The translations under genes and the position numbers were made by a program. This document shows positions 36,081-49,200 of a stretch of DNA of 64,000 nt, in pieces. The notes beneath the pieces are model-generated. The model worked only from the letters and a program-made list of their open reading frames with translations, was not told the origin of the DNA and ran no database searches. Each line of letters starts with the position of its first letter. Position 1 is the stretch's first letter. The stretch is from Tulasnella sp. 424. Its lineage: Eukaryota > Basidiomycota > Agaricomycetes > Cantharellales > Tulasnellaceae. Where the stretch lies: assembly GCA_019633425.1 (NCBI GenBank), contig WSUB01000071.1:124001-188000 (forward strand), read 5' to 3'.

Positions 36081-39000
36081 ATGCCTAAGCTCAGTAGGGA
36101 GGAAGTGGAAGTTACTTCCATTCTCAAGAACATTCTCGACAACTATCCTGCGGGTTCGGCTACGCTCCGTGAAATTCTGCAGAATACGGATGATGCGGGC
36201 GCCCAGACCCAGGTAGGCTTTTCAGCTTCATCGTTCTGCGCGCTGCGCTCTCTTTTCTTACCATCACGAACAGACTTTCATTCTAGACACGCGTCATTTC
36301 GACTCGAACGGTCTCGTTGATCCAGTTTTGGGCGTTTGCCAGGGTCCCGCCATCATCGCAACCAACGACGCCTACTTTCAACCAAAGGACTGGACGGCCA
36401 TCCGACAGATTAGCAACTCCTCCAAGACGCAAGATGAAACCAGTACAGGGAAATACGGTCTAGGATTTAGGTCATGCTATCATGTACGGCGACTTTCTGG
36501 CTGCATTCTAACCTGGACTGACGCCATTTATCCGCTTCCACCTAGATAACCGACAACCCACATATACTCTCTCACGACAAACTTCTCATCCTCGATCCTC
36601 ATAAACGCGTTGAAGACTACCCTGGTGGCCTGGAGCTTTCGACCACTCGACCACCGGAGGACCCGCACAACGACCGCATCACCTATCCCGGGCACTTCGC
36701 CCCGTTCGCTGCCATCCTCAGACCCAGCGACCATGTCTATCAAGGAACGGCGATTAGGCTTCCCCTTCGGCTCCCGGGCTCTGGCAGTAAAATCAAGTCT
36801 ACCCCAACATCCATTGAAACCGCCCGCCAAATGTTCCGCGACTTTATCGCCAGGGAACTTCCCGAATCCATGCTTTTCCTTAAACACATCACCACCATCG
36901 AGCTCAAGGAGATTGACGAGAACGGGGATGAAGTGTTGCTCGCTACAGCAAAAATCGAGAACGCCGATGCTATCGCACTTAAGCGGAGTCGAAATCGCGG
37001 CAGGGAAGAAGAGTCCAGCCACTACGAGCTTACCACCACCGTTCGAGTCGGCTCCGATCCCGTGTCGACGAGGCACTGGATCATTGCCAACTTCGTCGAG
37101 AAGTACCAGACGGCATCTGGCCATATGTCTCGCCGCTTAGGACGTCCCCAAACTGAGGTCAAAACGGATATGTCGACGGACAAGCTTCTTCCCCATGTCG
37201 CGCTCGCTCTTCCCGTTCCAGAGGACGGTGCCGCCACTATCCCCGAGTTCCATGGACGCCTCTTTACCCTCCTTCCACTGCCCATCATCACCGGTTTCCC
37301 TGTGCACATCAACGCCGTCCTTGCGCTTACGTCAAGTCGCCAAAACCTACGGAATGCCCAGGACGTCGTAGCCGGAACCAGAGAACAGTAAGTGATCTCG
37401 TTACCCTAACGCAATACCTTGCTAAGCATATATTCCTCGTAATAGATTCCTGGTGGAATGGAACCGCGTTATTTTCTCCGAATTCGTGCCAAAGGCTTGG
37501 GCCTCGCTTATGGAATACATCGTCGCTAATATGCCCCATACCCTCGACGTCTTTGCCGCTTGGCCAACGTCCGTTGCAACTCAAGACGGCGACCCGGGGT
37601 ATTGGTACCCTCTCCCTGCTCGTCTTCTCGGAGAGGCAGCTGAGCGGTCGGTTTGGCCATTGCGGTCGGAGAAGCCACCGTTCTCCTCCCTCAACAACGT
37701 CATCGTCGCTCTGGAAGGAGAGACCACCGCTCCACTCGCTCCTCTCGAATCTTGCGGCGTTCCTTTGGTTATCGCTCCGCAACGGGTCGTCGCGCTCATC
37801 AGGAACTCGACATATGCAACTCAGATTCTGTCTCCCGCCAGCGCACAGCCATACATAAAGGTAAGCAAACCACGTTTACCTTACATCTCATGGACTTTAA
37901 CTGATTTTATTACGCATCTGAAGAAAAATTCCAATGCTCTAAACAATCTCGACACCACCATTATCAAAGCCATCTGCGACTACCTTGCCTCGGCAAACGA
38001 CCTGAATCTCCTCCTTAACCTTCCCATCATCCCCAACGCCCAAGGAGAACACACCTCCATTCACACCCACTTTACATACACGATGGCAAACAACTCCGAG
38101 GCCTCCGTCTTCGGGACCGTCGACCGAGAATTACTCGCTGCAGATTCCATGTCCGCTTCAACACGACAACTCTTACTCAACGGATCAGCGGGCAGGATTC
38201 ATCCCATCGGACCTGCAGATGTTGCACGCTATCTCGGAAAGCAAGTCGCGACATTCGGCGGAATGAAGTCAGCCGTTGTCACAAATGGAGTTGCCGCGAC
38301 GACCGTGGAGTGGCTCGTCAAATTCTGGGGTTGGCTCGATGGATGGGACAAGTTCAATGCGCTCGTCAATGACTCCGCTGCCTGGAGCTCGATCCAACGG
38401 GTCCATGCCTTGCCTTTACGAAATGACAAGCCCGCCCTTCGGCTCGTGGAGAGGTCTGCCGTTCGGCCAAACGGCACTGACCCCGAGGTCGTCGCAGGAT
38501 TAGCTTCTCTGGAAGTCCCGGTCCTACACGGATCGTTGTCCAATGGTCGGGCCGTTCAACGGGTCTCAAAGCCTTCCAGCGATGTTGTATTCATCCTGCA
38601 GAACGTGTCGAGAAACAAGTCATTCTCAACTCTCGATCAAGATACGCGCAAAACACTTCATGAATTCTTTACCGCTCAATTATCCAACTATCTTCGACCG
38701 GGATCACGGCGCCAGCCTCAAATCACCCTCGACGCCGAGTGCCGCGCAGCGCTTCGTACCCTACCCATCTTCCCTATCTTCAATCCCGGTGTTCGTACCA
38801 ACAGCAGTTTCTCTTTCGACGTCGCTCCTAGTGGAACCTGGTTTGTGGACGAGTCCGTCCAGGTCATTCCTAACATCCGCGACACGGCGTTTGTCAACCA
38901 CAGTCAAGGAAGGACTCTCTGCAGTGCTCTGGATGAGAACAGTGTCGAAGGAGAGATCTCGGTCTTGCGAAAGGCGATTAGTCCAGAGGCGTGGAATCAA

Positions 39001-42000
39001 CAAGACCAAGTTACGGGTCTCCTCGCAGCACTCGTGGACAGGTTACTCCGTCGCCTGAACGAGTTCGACAGGGCCATGTTGGATCGAATTGGGGAGCTTC
39101 CAATCGTCGACGTCGGAGGACGCGCTCGTCGGTTAAGCCCTAAGCAGGTCGTCGACCCGAACTCGGCTCTCGCTGGGCTCTTTGATCCGGAGGATGAAGT
39201 CTTACCCGTTAGAGAATTCGCGAGAGAAGGCGCGGGCACTTACATCCATCAACTTCGAAGCTACGGAATGCTTCGGAATGCTCTGACCCCACCCACCATC
39301 GAGGAGAGAGTCACGAAGATCGCAGATCCAACCAAGTCGATGAAGGATAAGGAGGGGAAAGCCTTGAGCTTGCTTAGGCTTCTCGACTCGTCCACCCGAC
39401 CGCGAGGCATGGAGCTCTCATCATCAGTTGCGGCAACTCTCCGAAATTCACCCTGGATCCCAATTAGGGGAACATTCTATCGACCTTCGGAGTGTTGGGA
39501 TAGCCGGTCCGCGGAAGTCTTTTTGTGCGACATGGTGTTACCAAGGATCACCTTTACCATTGGAAGCGCCCACTTACGAGGATGCCTTGACTGGACGACG
39601 TTGCCTTTCGAAGTGCTGAAAAGGCAACTTCTTGCCGTTTTGAATGCCGATCTGGACCGCTCAGGCACGTCCAGGATGGACGACTCGAGCAGGGTTGGGG
39701 CCGTTTTGAGGGAGCTTGCTTCTGGATTTAAAGGTGGTCGCGTTTCGGTGGAACAGATTGAGTCATTGGTGGAAGAACTGGGAGATGCGGATTGGGTCCC
39801 CACCTCGTACGGAAATCGAGTTCAAGCGAGGAGGAGTACAATGGAGTCGATTTACCTCGGGACTAAATTTCACCCTGTCTCCCCGCCTTTGCTTCAAACT
39901 TTTGGGATGAAGGAGCTACTTTTGCAGATGGGAATATCTGGGCGGTGTGTCTGGTTTCATCTACTAATCTTCTGGTGATCTCCACGCTGACGTGAGCTTT
40001 ATCACTTAGCCCCTCCTTAGCGGCTCTGTATTCTGCCCTTCAGGAGATATTAAATGAGCTTTCCGAACCAGGAATAGCCCATCATGACCGAGATGACGGA
40101 ATCCGCACAGCCATTTCGATCCTCGAAGAAACGACCCGCAGCAGGGATAGCCCGGAATTCGACATTCAACAACTCCTCATTCCAACGGAATCTTTCGTTC
40201 TCGCGCCCGCACCCACTGTCTTGCTCAACGACATGGGCGATGCACCTCCTACTCCTCAGCCCGGACTGTTCTTTGCCCACCCTTCCGTATCTTCTGCTCT
40301 TGCGTATACTCTCGGCATTCGGAAGATCAGCGAAGAGGAATTCGCTCGAGATGAGGATGACATTGACGCCTTCCACATGGCGGAAGACCTCACCGCTAGG
40401 ATCCAAGGGGTCTTAACCGAGTATGCCATTGATCATTCAAGCAACGAGTGGATTGCCAATGCCGACGATGCCAAAGCTCGCTCGTTGACATTCCTTGTCG
40501 ACGAAGCCGAGTTTAAAGTTGATCCAAAGCGCGTCGTAGGCGGACTGACGGAGTTCCAATCCGGACCTGCCCTCGTCGTTCACAATGATGGGGTGTTCAC
40601 CGAGAAAGACTTCCAGGGATTGGGAAATATTGGACGTGGCGGCAAGGCAGGAGACATGGATTCCATTGGTCGCTTTGGACTAGGAGCACTCTCTTTTTAC
40701 CATTTCACTGAAGTAAGTTGTCTCCTAGGCGCACGGTTGTTTTAGATGCATAGCTCACCTTGATTCCCAGCTTCCGCTGGCGGTTTCCGGCCGTCACCTG
40801 CTCCTCTTAGACCCATCTCAGCGGTACCTTCCCCGCTCAAGAGCGGGTACCACACGCACAGGAATTCGCGTCTCTCTCAGCATTTGTGCAATGTACGGAG
40901 GTCCTTCCTTCTGCACGAAGAGACATGCTAAATCTGACCTCTAGGAAATATCCGGACCAATTAAAGCCCCTTGAAGGGCTATTTGGTTTCCGAGCGGCTG
41001 ACGGATATTACAACGGGGTAAGCAATACACTCCACCTAACGGACGAATGCGGATGACTTACTAGACCCACTCATTCCCGCACCAGACTATATTCCGATTC
41101 CCCCTTCGAACCGCATCACAGGCAGCCAAAAGCAAGCTATCCAAGAACTCCTTCAGTGCGGTCGGCGTCTCGGATGTCGTCAACCGCTTCTACGGATATG
41201 CGAACCAATCCTTATTCTTTACCAAGTCCGTCGGGAGTATTTCAGCCATGCGGCGGGATCCCGATCTCAGTCAAGACCTGCATCGCATCTGGTCGGTCAC
41301 TGCCTCTCGAGAAACCATTCGAGATGGTCTAGAAAACTCCATGCTAGCCAGTTACATGCAGCTTCAGCTCACAACACCAAACAGCGGTAGAACAACGACA
41401 GAGCGTTGGCTTGTAACGCAGACCCGAATGGATCAAGCGGAGTTCCCCCCAGCCTTCCAACATCTCTTTTCTCGATATCGCCTTCCATCTCCCTCCTTCG
41501 GGATTGCCATGAATTTGTCCGCCAAGGATGTTCCCACGGACTCCCGATTATTCGCCACGCTGCCGCTCCCAGTATCTATCTCGCTGCCAATCCACATCCA
41601 CGCCACCTGGATTCTCGCTCAAGACCGGCGGTCAATTCGTTGCGACGCCCCGGATGCAGGCGGTAATCGTAGCATGGATAGTCAATACAATCGGCATCTC
41701 CTCGAAAACGTCATCCCAGGCCTGTACCTCCGTAGCCTGGCCGTCATTGTCAATCACTACCCAACTTTAATCCGTCACTTTTGGCCACGCAAGTCTCAAG
41801 ATGGCCTAAGTCAGATCGTGGGGTCGGCCTTCTACAAGCAGCTCATTTCTTCTACCGAGCCAGTTCTCCTCACGGTCGAAGGCAAACCCATTGCTCCAGT
41901 AGACGCCATCGTTCACCTGTACCGCATGTCGCCGGCTGCGGTGCGGAAAGTCCTCACAGAGCTCAATGTTCCAAATTACGTGTCTACGCCGCATTTCGAC

Positions 42001-44843
42001 ATGAGCTTTTTGGACGACTGGGGCAGCCTAAGGCGTGATTCCCCTACTGAGGTTGCGATGCTCTTGCGAGAGTATGTAACCGATGTGTGGCGACTTTGGC
42101 ACTCTCCTCCTCAACCCACTGGCACGCGGAAATTTAGCACCGAGGAGGCTTTGTCCATTTTGGAATATCTCATGAAGGAAAGAGTGCCATTGTCAGGAGT
42201 CCCTCTACTGCTTCGTGGCGACGGCGAGCTCGCCGTCTTCCAGAATTCGGATCATCGAAGCGTCTTTGCTTCTCATAGAGGGGACATAGCCGAATTGTTC
42301 GGCGGAAACACCGTTGTTAGTACTGCGGTAGCAGAGCTCGTTGCCGAAAAGCTGTCCCAGCTTGGAGTCAATGTAAAAATGCTCGATGCTGAAGGGATGC
42401 GGGAGCTTCTGAGGAACCACCATGATCCAATCACTCCGGCGCGCCAAAAATCCACTGACGAACCGCAACGCGAGTGGCACACCAAGCTTCTCACATTCCT
42501 AGCACGGCCGACGTCGCCAGCGAAGATTGCGGATCTAGCAAATCTCCCCCTTCTTCCCACCGTTGGTCGAGATATTGCCATATCCCTCGACTATGCAAAC
42601 GAAGATAGCGTCTGGTGGCGTTCCGCGCTGGAGGATCAGTCGCTGACAACGGTAATCCGTCAACTTGGTGTCATATCCGTGGACCTCTTGCCCGGAGAGC
42701 TGTTGAAAATGGAGTCCATCGACCTTCCGCGGGTATTGCAGTTACTCGCGCGCTTTGAGCACGACCTGCAGCGGATTCACGAGCAGGTACAGCAAGAAGA
42801 TTGGGTCAACTTCGTGGGGTACCTCAAAACATGGATCCTGCCGGCCCAACTGGCCCGACTTTCCGGTCCGGACTTCAAGACTCTAGCCAACATCCCCATA
42901 TTTGAGGGTAGACAAGGCGCCAACCATCTCCCTTTCGTATCATCCTCACAAGTTCACATGATGCCCGAAAGGGTATCTTTGGAAACTGTTGCTAGGTACC
43001 TCCCCAACGACACCATATTCGCGATACCCAGTATGGAGCTCGTGGCGATTCTCAAACGAGGCCATGGCCACAATCGCATCCTCTCCTTCGAGAGTCTCCT
43101 GCATCGACTTCAGATTCCTGATCACCTTCCAGAAGAGACAGATGGTGAATTTACCGCCCTTCTTCAGCTTATCACAACGAATCCTGCCGGTCCTTACCAT
43201 GGGCGCCTAGTCCCCGACATGAACCGTATTACGCGGCGACCAGACCAGATGTTTGACCATCAAGTGGAGTTGTTTTCCACGGCCTTCGAGAATCGCCCCG
43301 AACTCTTCATTCATCCCACATTCCGCGATCTCACTGACAATCTGCTGTCCCTCGGTCTGCAACGGGAGGTTACGCCACAGCGTCTGTTGGAATCTATTCA
43401 AGCTGTTGACACCGATGTAAAAAATGGCTTGGATGTGGGTCGTCGGGCAACATGGGTTTGGAACTACGTCAACGACGCCCCTCAACCTATTCGGGGCATA
43501 TCGTGGGGTCAAATTCGAAGTCTTCAATTCATTCCGCGCGACAACCAGCGGCACCCTTCGGACTCTAATCTCGACCGTTACGCTAGGGACCTGCCAGCAA
43601 TCGTATCGCTTGATGAGCTCTGCATCCCGGAGCGCGCTTCACTCGTCTGGACTCAGCGTGCCAGCTTTGTGTCAACCCCAACGACCATTCTCAAAGCGGT
43701 ATACTCGGAGATTGGAGAGCCAACTCCGCCCGATGTCGTACGTAGTTCCTGGCAGTACGAGCAACGATTTAGTCTCACGAAATTTCCTTGCTAGGTGCGA
43801 CACTTGGTCGAACTCGCCACAGAAGTTGGTCCAGCCCTTATGCAATCTCCCCTGCTCTTCAGCGAAGTCCGGGGAGTGTACGACTGGCTGCAGAGTAACA
43901 AGGACAACGTGTCGGAGTTGCTACGACTTCTATCGGGACAACCGCTCTGGCTGAATGTCGAATCAGATCAAGACACTTGGACATGGCGATCTGCGGACGA
44001 GCTCGTCTTCGACCTTCAGTATGATGGTGGCCAGCATTTCGACGTCAGGAACTTTTTGACTCGCTACCGGACGTTGCTAGTCGATGTCGGAGCCAGGGAG
44101 TATCGCTATGCGGAGCTTCCTTCAGCACCTCCATCGACGGAAAACCTTCCTCATCCAGAGAAAATTCGGTCGGGATGGAACACGCTTCGACAAAATGGAC
44201 GGTTATTCGATATATGCTTTAGGGTTGAAGGCCAAAGGATTCCGGCACACCGGGGGATGCTAGCAGCCGTAGTACCACACTTCATGACAGCATTTGCGGG
44301 AGAATTCCAGGAGGCTGATGTTTCAATGATTGGTGGCGAGCTCCCAGAATACCCATTGCCACCCCAAGCTGGAACTTCGGCGTTTGCGATCAACTCTGTC
44401 GTCGGCAAGCATCCCTCCTTCCGTCCGGGACTGCGGGGTTAAACTGACATGCAACACTCCCTTAGAATATGTCTACAGCGGTAAATTTACGCCACCAACA
44501 TGCTCGACCAGCGAAGGTACGGTTCGCCTTGTTTCGTATACCTTTCGACTATTAACAGAAGGTCTTGCAGAGGCTGCCGTTGCTCTTGAAAACTTGTTAA
44601 ACCTCCTCGAACTCTCGAACATCTGGGACATGCCAGAATTGAAAGGGCAAGCAGTTAAGGCTATCGTGGAGCTCCGGTTGATCCGAGTTGAGACCTGCGA
44701 TGCTGGTGTGTGGTTTCATCCCTGGAGCGTGCTGAGCAAACGCTAACGTGAGATCGACAGTCCTCGAGAGAGCCGTGGCATGCCAAGCTGAAGACCTTGC
44801 TCAAGTTTGCCGAGAGACTAAATCTCAGAATCAGTGGACGTAG
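36081..44843 (+). CDS. Sacsin-like dual ATPase-BTB protein, copy B
   Basis: Thirteen exons: 36081-36212, 36274-36483, 36546-37387, 37446-37860, 37924-39944, 40010-40712, 40771-40892, 40945-41017, 41086-43737, 43795-44404, 44466-44516, 44559-44705, 44761-44843. Phases agree throughout and give 2,686 aa. Module 1 starts at the N-terminus with the Bergerat motif EILQNTDDAGA (residues 31-41), GPAIIATNDAYF and TGKYGLGFRSCYH. The sacsin-type TDNPHILSHDKL and DPHKRVEDYPGG follow, then LLPLPIITGFPVHIN. Module 2 near residue 1,350 has NEWIANADDAKA, SGPALVVHNDGVF and IGRFGLGALSFYHF, followed by LPLPVSISLPIHIHATW. A BTB domain (CFRVEGQRIPAHRGML) is C-terminal. Sacsin ATPase modules are Hsp90-related; BTB domains commonly bind Cul3. 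A chaperone-linked ubiquitin adaptor is inferred. Intron 44405-44465 has a GC donor where A and C have GT. No signal peptide or membrane segment is seen. Confidence 0.92.
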
Positions 44844-46289
44844 AATGAAGTTGATATTTAACCCTTAGTCATGATCTCGAACCTTTTGTATCCTTAAAGC
44901 GAATGAATGTGCTGTGTACACCTGCCTCTTGAAGTGGAGCTTCGCTCGCAAGCCTGATAATTTCGCTAAGAGGATTTGGTATCGCCATGTGCTTGGGCGA
45001 ACGCGCCTGTTTGAAGAGCATTTCTTCCGACCGTCGTGATTTCGCGAAGTAAAGAGCGACGGGTTATTCCGCATAATCCGCAGCGGTTTTCCCCTGTGGT
45101 TCGGCAGGTTCCTTGTTTGTTCAAGCAAGCAGGAAATATTTAAATAGAAATGTGATTGAAATGGACGTAGGATGCTACATCGCTCTGAAAACACACCCCG
45201 TGACGACCAGATGATGTGAAAGTGCCCAAGGATGCAAGTTCCGGCGGATACCGATGGTGGCGTGGCAAGGAGGGGAATAGGCCGCTTGGTCGTGTCGGGT
45301 GATGAGTTCCCATACTCGGGAGGGAAAATGATTTTTTTTGTTGGGCGGTGGATATCTGAGATAGGTGAAGGGCTGAGGGAGTTGCTCTGAGTGATTGCCA
45401 ATACTTGCGCCTTGAACAACCGAGCGCAGCTTCGGGTTCATTAACTATACCGTGCGAGATGCTAGCGGTAACTCATTGGGGGACGCGCGACTAATACAGT
45501 GAACCGACCCCCCATCCCCTTTTGTCAAGACCCCCGGAGAGACAAACAACACACACCTCCACTACACAACTCCGTATTCCCAGCTCACCATCCTCAAAGT
45601 CGCTTTCGGGACATTCTTGTTTTTAAAACAGCAATAAAAGGATACTGCATTCCACCACCCATGCCTTCTTACGGAACCTGGGTCCACATCATCGACCATG
45701 CTCACTTGATATTTGATAATAAATACAACCGTCACAAACAGCTTGCGCAGCTCGTTTCCGCATATTCGAATATGCCCGAGTCAATCCTATTCCTTTGCTT
45801 GTCCTCAACTATATACAGCCAAAACGGAATAGGAACCAATTTTTAACGCGAGAAACAGCTTCATCGTGCCAGTTTCGGCATACTGTGTCCGTGGAGCAGG
45901 GTGCTCGACGCACGACACACACGACCCAAGTGGACGTTATAAGAAGATATCTGAACAAGCGCTTACCATCTCGTATGAGCCCCGTGTACTCCGGTGGTGT
46001 CTGCCTCCTGGCCGGAGTCACCATCACCGCTCAGGGTGTGTTGTGGAGGTTGTGGACAATCATTTACCAAATTCGTTCGAATAGGTCCTCCCACCAGCCC
46101 TCCCAAACCGCGCCAACGCCTGGAGGAACTGGAGCTCCGATGTTGCACACATTCGAGCTCAGAAAGGCGAATCTTGGACCTTTGCTAGACCGCACACATT
46201 GCAATGCACTGGGGGGCTTTAAGTAACGCTAGCTTCAACCGCTGGATCCGTCTCTTTCATCCCCTTCTTGATTCAATCCCCCAATCGCG
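44844..46289 (+). other. Spacer between sacsin-like genes B and C
   Basis: No supported gene. 44844-45234 is the 3' flank and is matched after gene C (55039-55450). 45235-45455 is the third copy of the shared flank module. 45456-45940 looks unique, with an AATAAAAGG phrase near 45632. 45940-46289 is the conserved promoter and leader of gene C. Confidence 0.55.
45235..45455 (+). repeat. Shared 3'-flank module, copy 3
   Basis: Matches 31084-31335 and 35045-35290 (ATACCGATGGTGGC, ACTCGGGAGGGAAAATG, GAGTTGCTCTGAGTGATTGC, then TTCGGGTTCATTAA). Its left border coincides with the point where the 3' flanks of genes B and C stop matching, which marks a rearrangement point. Confidence 0.7.
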
Positions 46290-49200
46290 ATGCCTAAGCT
46301 CAGCAGGGAGGAAGTTGAAGTTACTTCCATTATTAAGAACATTCTCGACAACTATCCTGCTGGTTCAGCCACTCTCCGTGAGATCTTGCAGAACACCGAT
46401 GATGCCGGCGCAAAGATCCAGGTAGGCTTTTCAGCTCTCTCCTACTGTGTGCTGTGCTCTCTTTTCTTACCATCACGAACAGACTTTTATTCTAGACACG
46501 CGTCATTTCGACTCGAGTGGTCTTGTTGATCCAGTTTTAGGTGCTTGTCAGGGTCCTGCCATTATCGCAACCAACGACGCCTACTTTCAGGAAAAGGACT
46601 GGAAGGCAATCAGACAGATTAGTAACTCCTCGAAGACGCAAGATGAAACCAGTACGGGGAAATACGGCCTAGGATTTAGGTCTTGCTATCATGTACGGCG
46701 ACTTTCTGGCTGCATTCTAACCTGGACTGACGCCATTAATCCGCGTCTCCCTAGATCACTGACAACCCGCATATTCTCTCTCGCGACAAACTCCACATTC
46801 TCGATCCTCATGGACGCGTTGAAGACTTTCCTGGTGGTCTGGAGCTTTCAACCACTCGAACACCGGAGGATCCGCAAAACGACCGCGACGCCTATTACGG
46901 CCACTTCGCCCCGTTCGCTGCCGTCCTCAAACCCGGCGACAGTGTTTATGAAGGAACAGCGATTAGGTTTCCCCTTCGTCTTCCGGGCTCTGGTAGTAAA
47001 ATCAAGTCCACTCCGACATCCATTGAAACCGCCCGTCAAATGTTCCGCGACTTTATCACTAAGGAACTTCCCGAATCAATGCTTTTCCTAAAGCATATCA
47101 CCACCATAGACCTCAAGGAGATTGACGACACCGGGAATGAAGTGTTGCTCGCCACCGCGAAAATCGAAAACGCCGATGCTATCGCGGTTCAGCGGAGTCG
47201 AAATCGCGGCAGAGAAGAAGAGTCTAGCCATTATACGTTCACCACCACCGTTCAAGTCGGCTCCGGTCCCGCATCGACGAGGCACTGGATTATCGCTAAC
47301 TTCGTCGAGAAGTATCAGACGGCATCTAGCCATATGGCCCGCCGCCTAGGACGTCCCCAAACTGAGGTCGAAGCGGATATGTCGACGGACAAGCTTCTTC
47401 CCCATGTCGCCCTCGCCCTTCCCGTTCCAGAAGACGGTGCCGCCACTACCCCCGAGTTTCATGGACGCCTCTTTACCCTCCTTCCACTGCCAATTACTAC
47501 CGGTTTCCCTCTGCACATTAACGCTGTCCTTGCGCTCACTTCAAGTCGCCAAAATCTCCGGAATGCCCAGGACGTCGTGGCTGGAACCAGAGAAGAGTAA
47601 ATCATTTCGTTACTCTAATGCAGAAGTCACTTGCTAACCATTTATCTCGCGCAATAGATTACTGGTGGAATGGAACCGCGTCATTTTCTCCGAATTCGTG
47701 CCAAAGGCTTGGGCGTCGCTTATGGAGTACATCGTCGCAATGCCTCGTCCTCTCGAGGTCTTTGCCGCTTGGCCAACTTCCGTTGCGACTCAGGACGGCG
47801 ATCCGGGGTATTGGTACCCTCTCCCTGGTCGTCTTCTCGAAGAGGCAGCTGGGCGGTCTGTTTGGCCATTGCGGTCAGCGAAGCCGCCGTTCTCTTCTCT
47901 CAAAAGCGTCCTCATCGCTTTGGAAGGCGATACGACTGCTCCACTCGCTCCTCTCGACTCTTGCGGTGTTCCTTTGGTTATCGCTCCGGAACGGGTCGTC
48001 GCGCTCATTAGGGCCTCGACATTTGCGAATCAGATTCTGGCTCCTGCGAATGCACAGCCATATATAAGGGTGAGCAAACCGCGTTTATCTTACATCGTCA
48101 AGACTTTTTGCTGATTCTGTTACTGCGTCTGAAGAAAAATCCCAATGCTCTAAACATCCTCGACGCTGCCACGATCAAGGCCATATGCGACTACCTTGCC
48201 TCGGCAAACGACCTTAATCTCCTCCTTAACCTCGCCATCATTCCCAACGTCCAAGGAGGGCACACCTCCATTTACACCCACTCTACATATACTATGGCAA
48301 ACAACTCCGAAGCCTCCGTCTTTGGTACTGTTGACCGAGAACTACTCGCCGCGGATTGCATGTCCGCTTCGACGCGACAACTCTTACTCAACGGGTCGGC
48401 GGGCAGGATTCATCTCATCGGACCGGCAGATGTTGCCCGCTATCTCCAAAAGCAAATCGGGACGTTCGGCGGAACAAGATTGGCCGTTGTCACTAATGGG
48501 GTTGCCGCGACGACCGTGGAGTGGCTGATCCAATTCTGGGGTTGGCTTGATGGGTGGGACGGGTTCAATGCGTTGGTCAACGATTCTGCCTCCTGGAGCT
48601 CGATCCAACGGGTGCACGCCTTGCCTTTGCAAATGCTGAATGACAAGCCGGCCCTTCGGCTCGTGGAGAAGTCTGCAATTCGGCCAAATGGTACTGACCC
48701 TGAGGTCATCGCGGGATTAGCTGCTCTGGAAGCTCCCGTCCTACACGGATCGCTGTCCAATGGCTCGGCCATTCAACGGGTGTCAAGGGCTTCAAACGAC
48801 GTTGTATTCATCCTGCATAACCTTTCGAGAAACAAGTCGTTCTCAAGCTTTGATCAAGATACTCGCAAGACTCTTCACGAATTTTTCACCGCTCAGCTCA
48901 CCAACTACCTCCACCAAGGATCATGGCGCCAGCCTCAAAACAACCTCGACACCGAGTGCCGCGCAGCGCTTCGTACCCTACCCATCTTCCCTATCTTCAA
49001 TCCCGGTGTTCGTACCAACAGCAGTTTCTCTTTCGACGTCGCTCCTAGTGGAACCAGGTTTGTGGACGAGTCCGTCCAGGTCATTCCTCACATCCGCGAC
49101 ACGGTGTTCGTCAGCCACAGTCACGGAAGAACCCTCTGCAGTGCTTTGGATGAGACCAATGTCGAAGGAGAGATCTCGGTCTTGCGAAGGGCGATTAGTC

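Noticed and set aside
37581..38543. Long minus-strand frames opposite the sacsin-like genes
   Set aside because: They mirror the coding strand, recur in both paralogues at the same place, have no splice or domain support, and are codon-bias shadows.
39945..40009. Stop codons after conserved frames in the sacsin-like genes, suggesting separate smaller genes
   Set aside because: Each stop lies in a short intron. The same intron positions and phases recur in copies A, B and C, so these are single genes.
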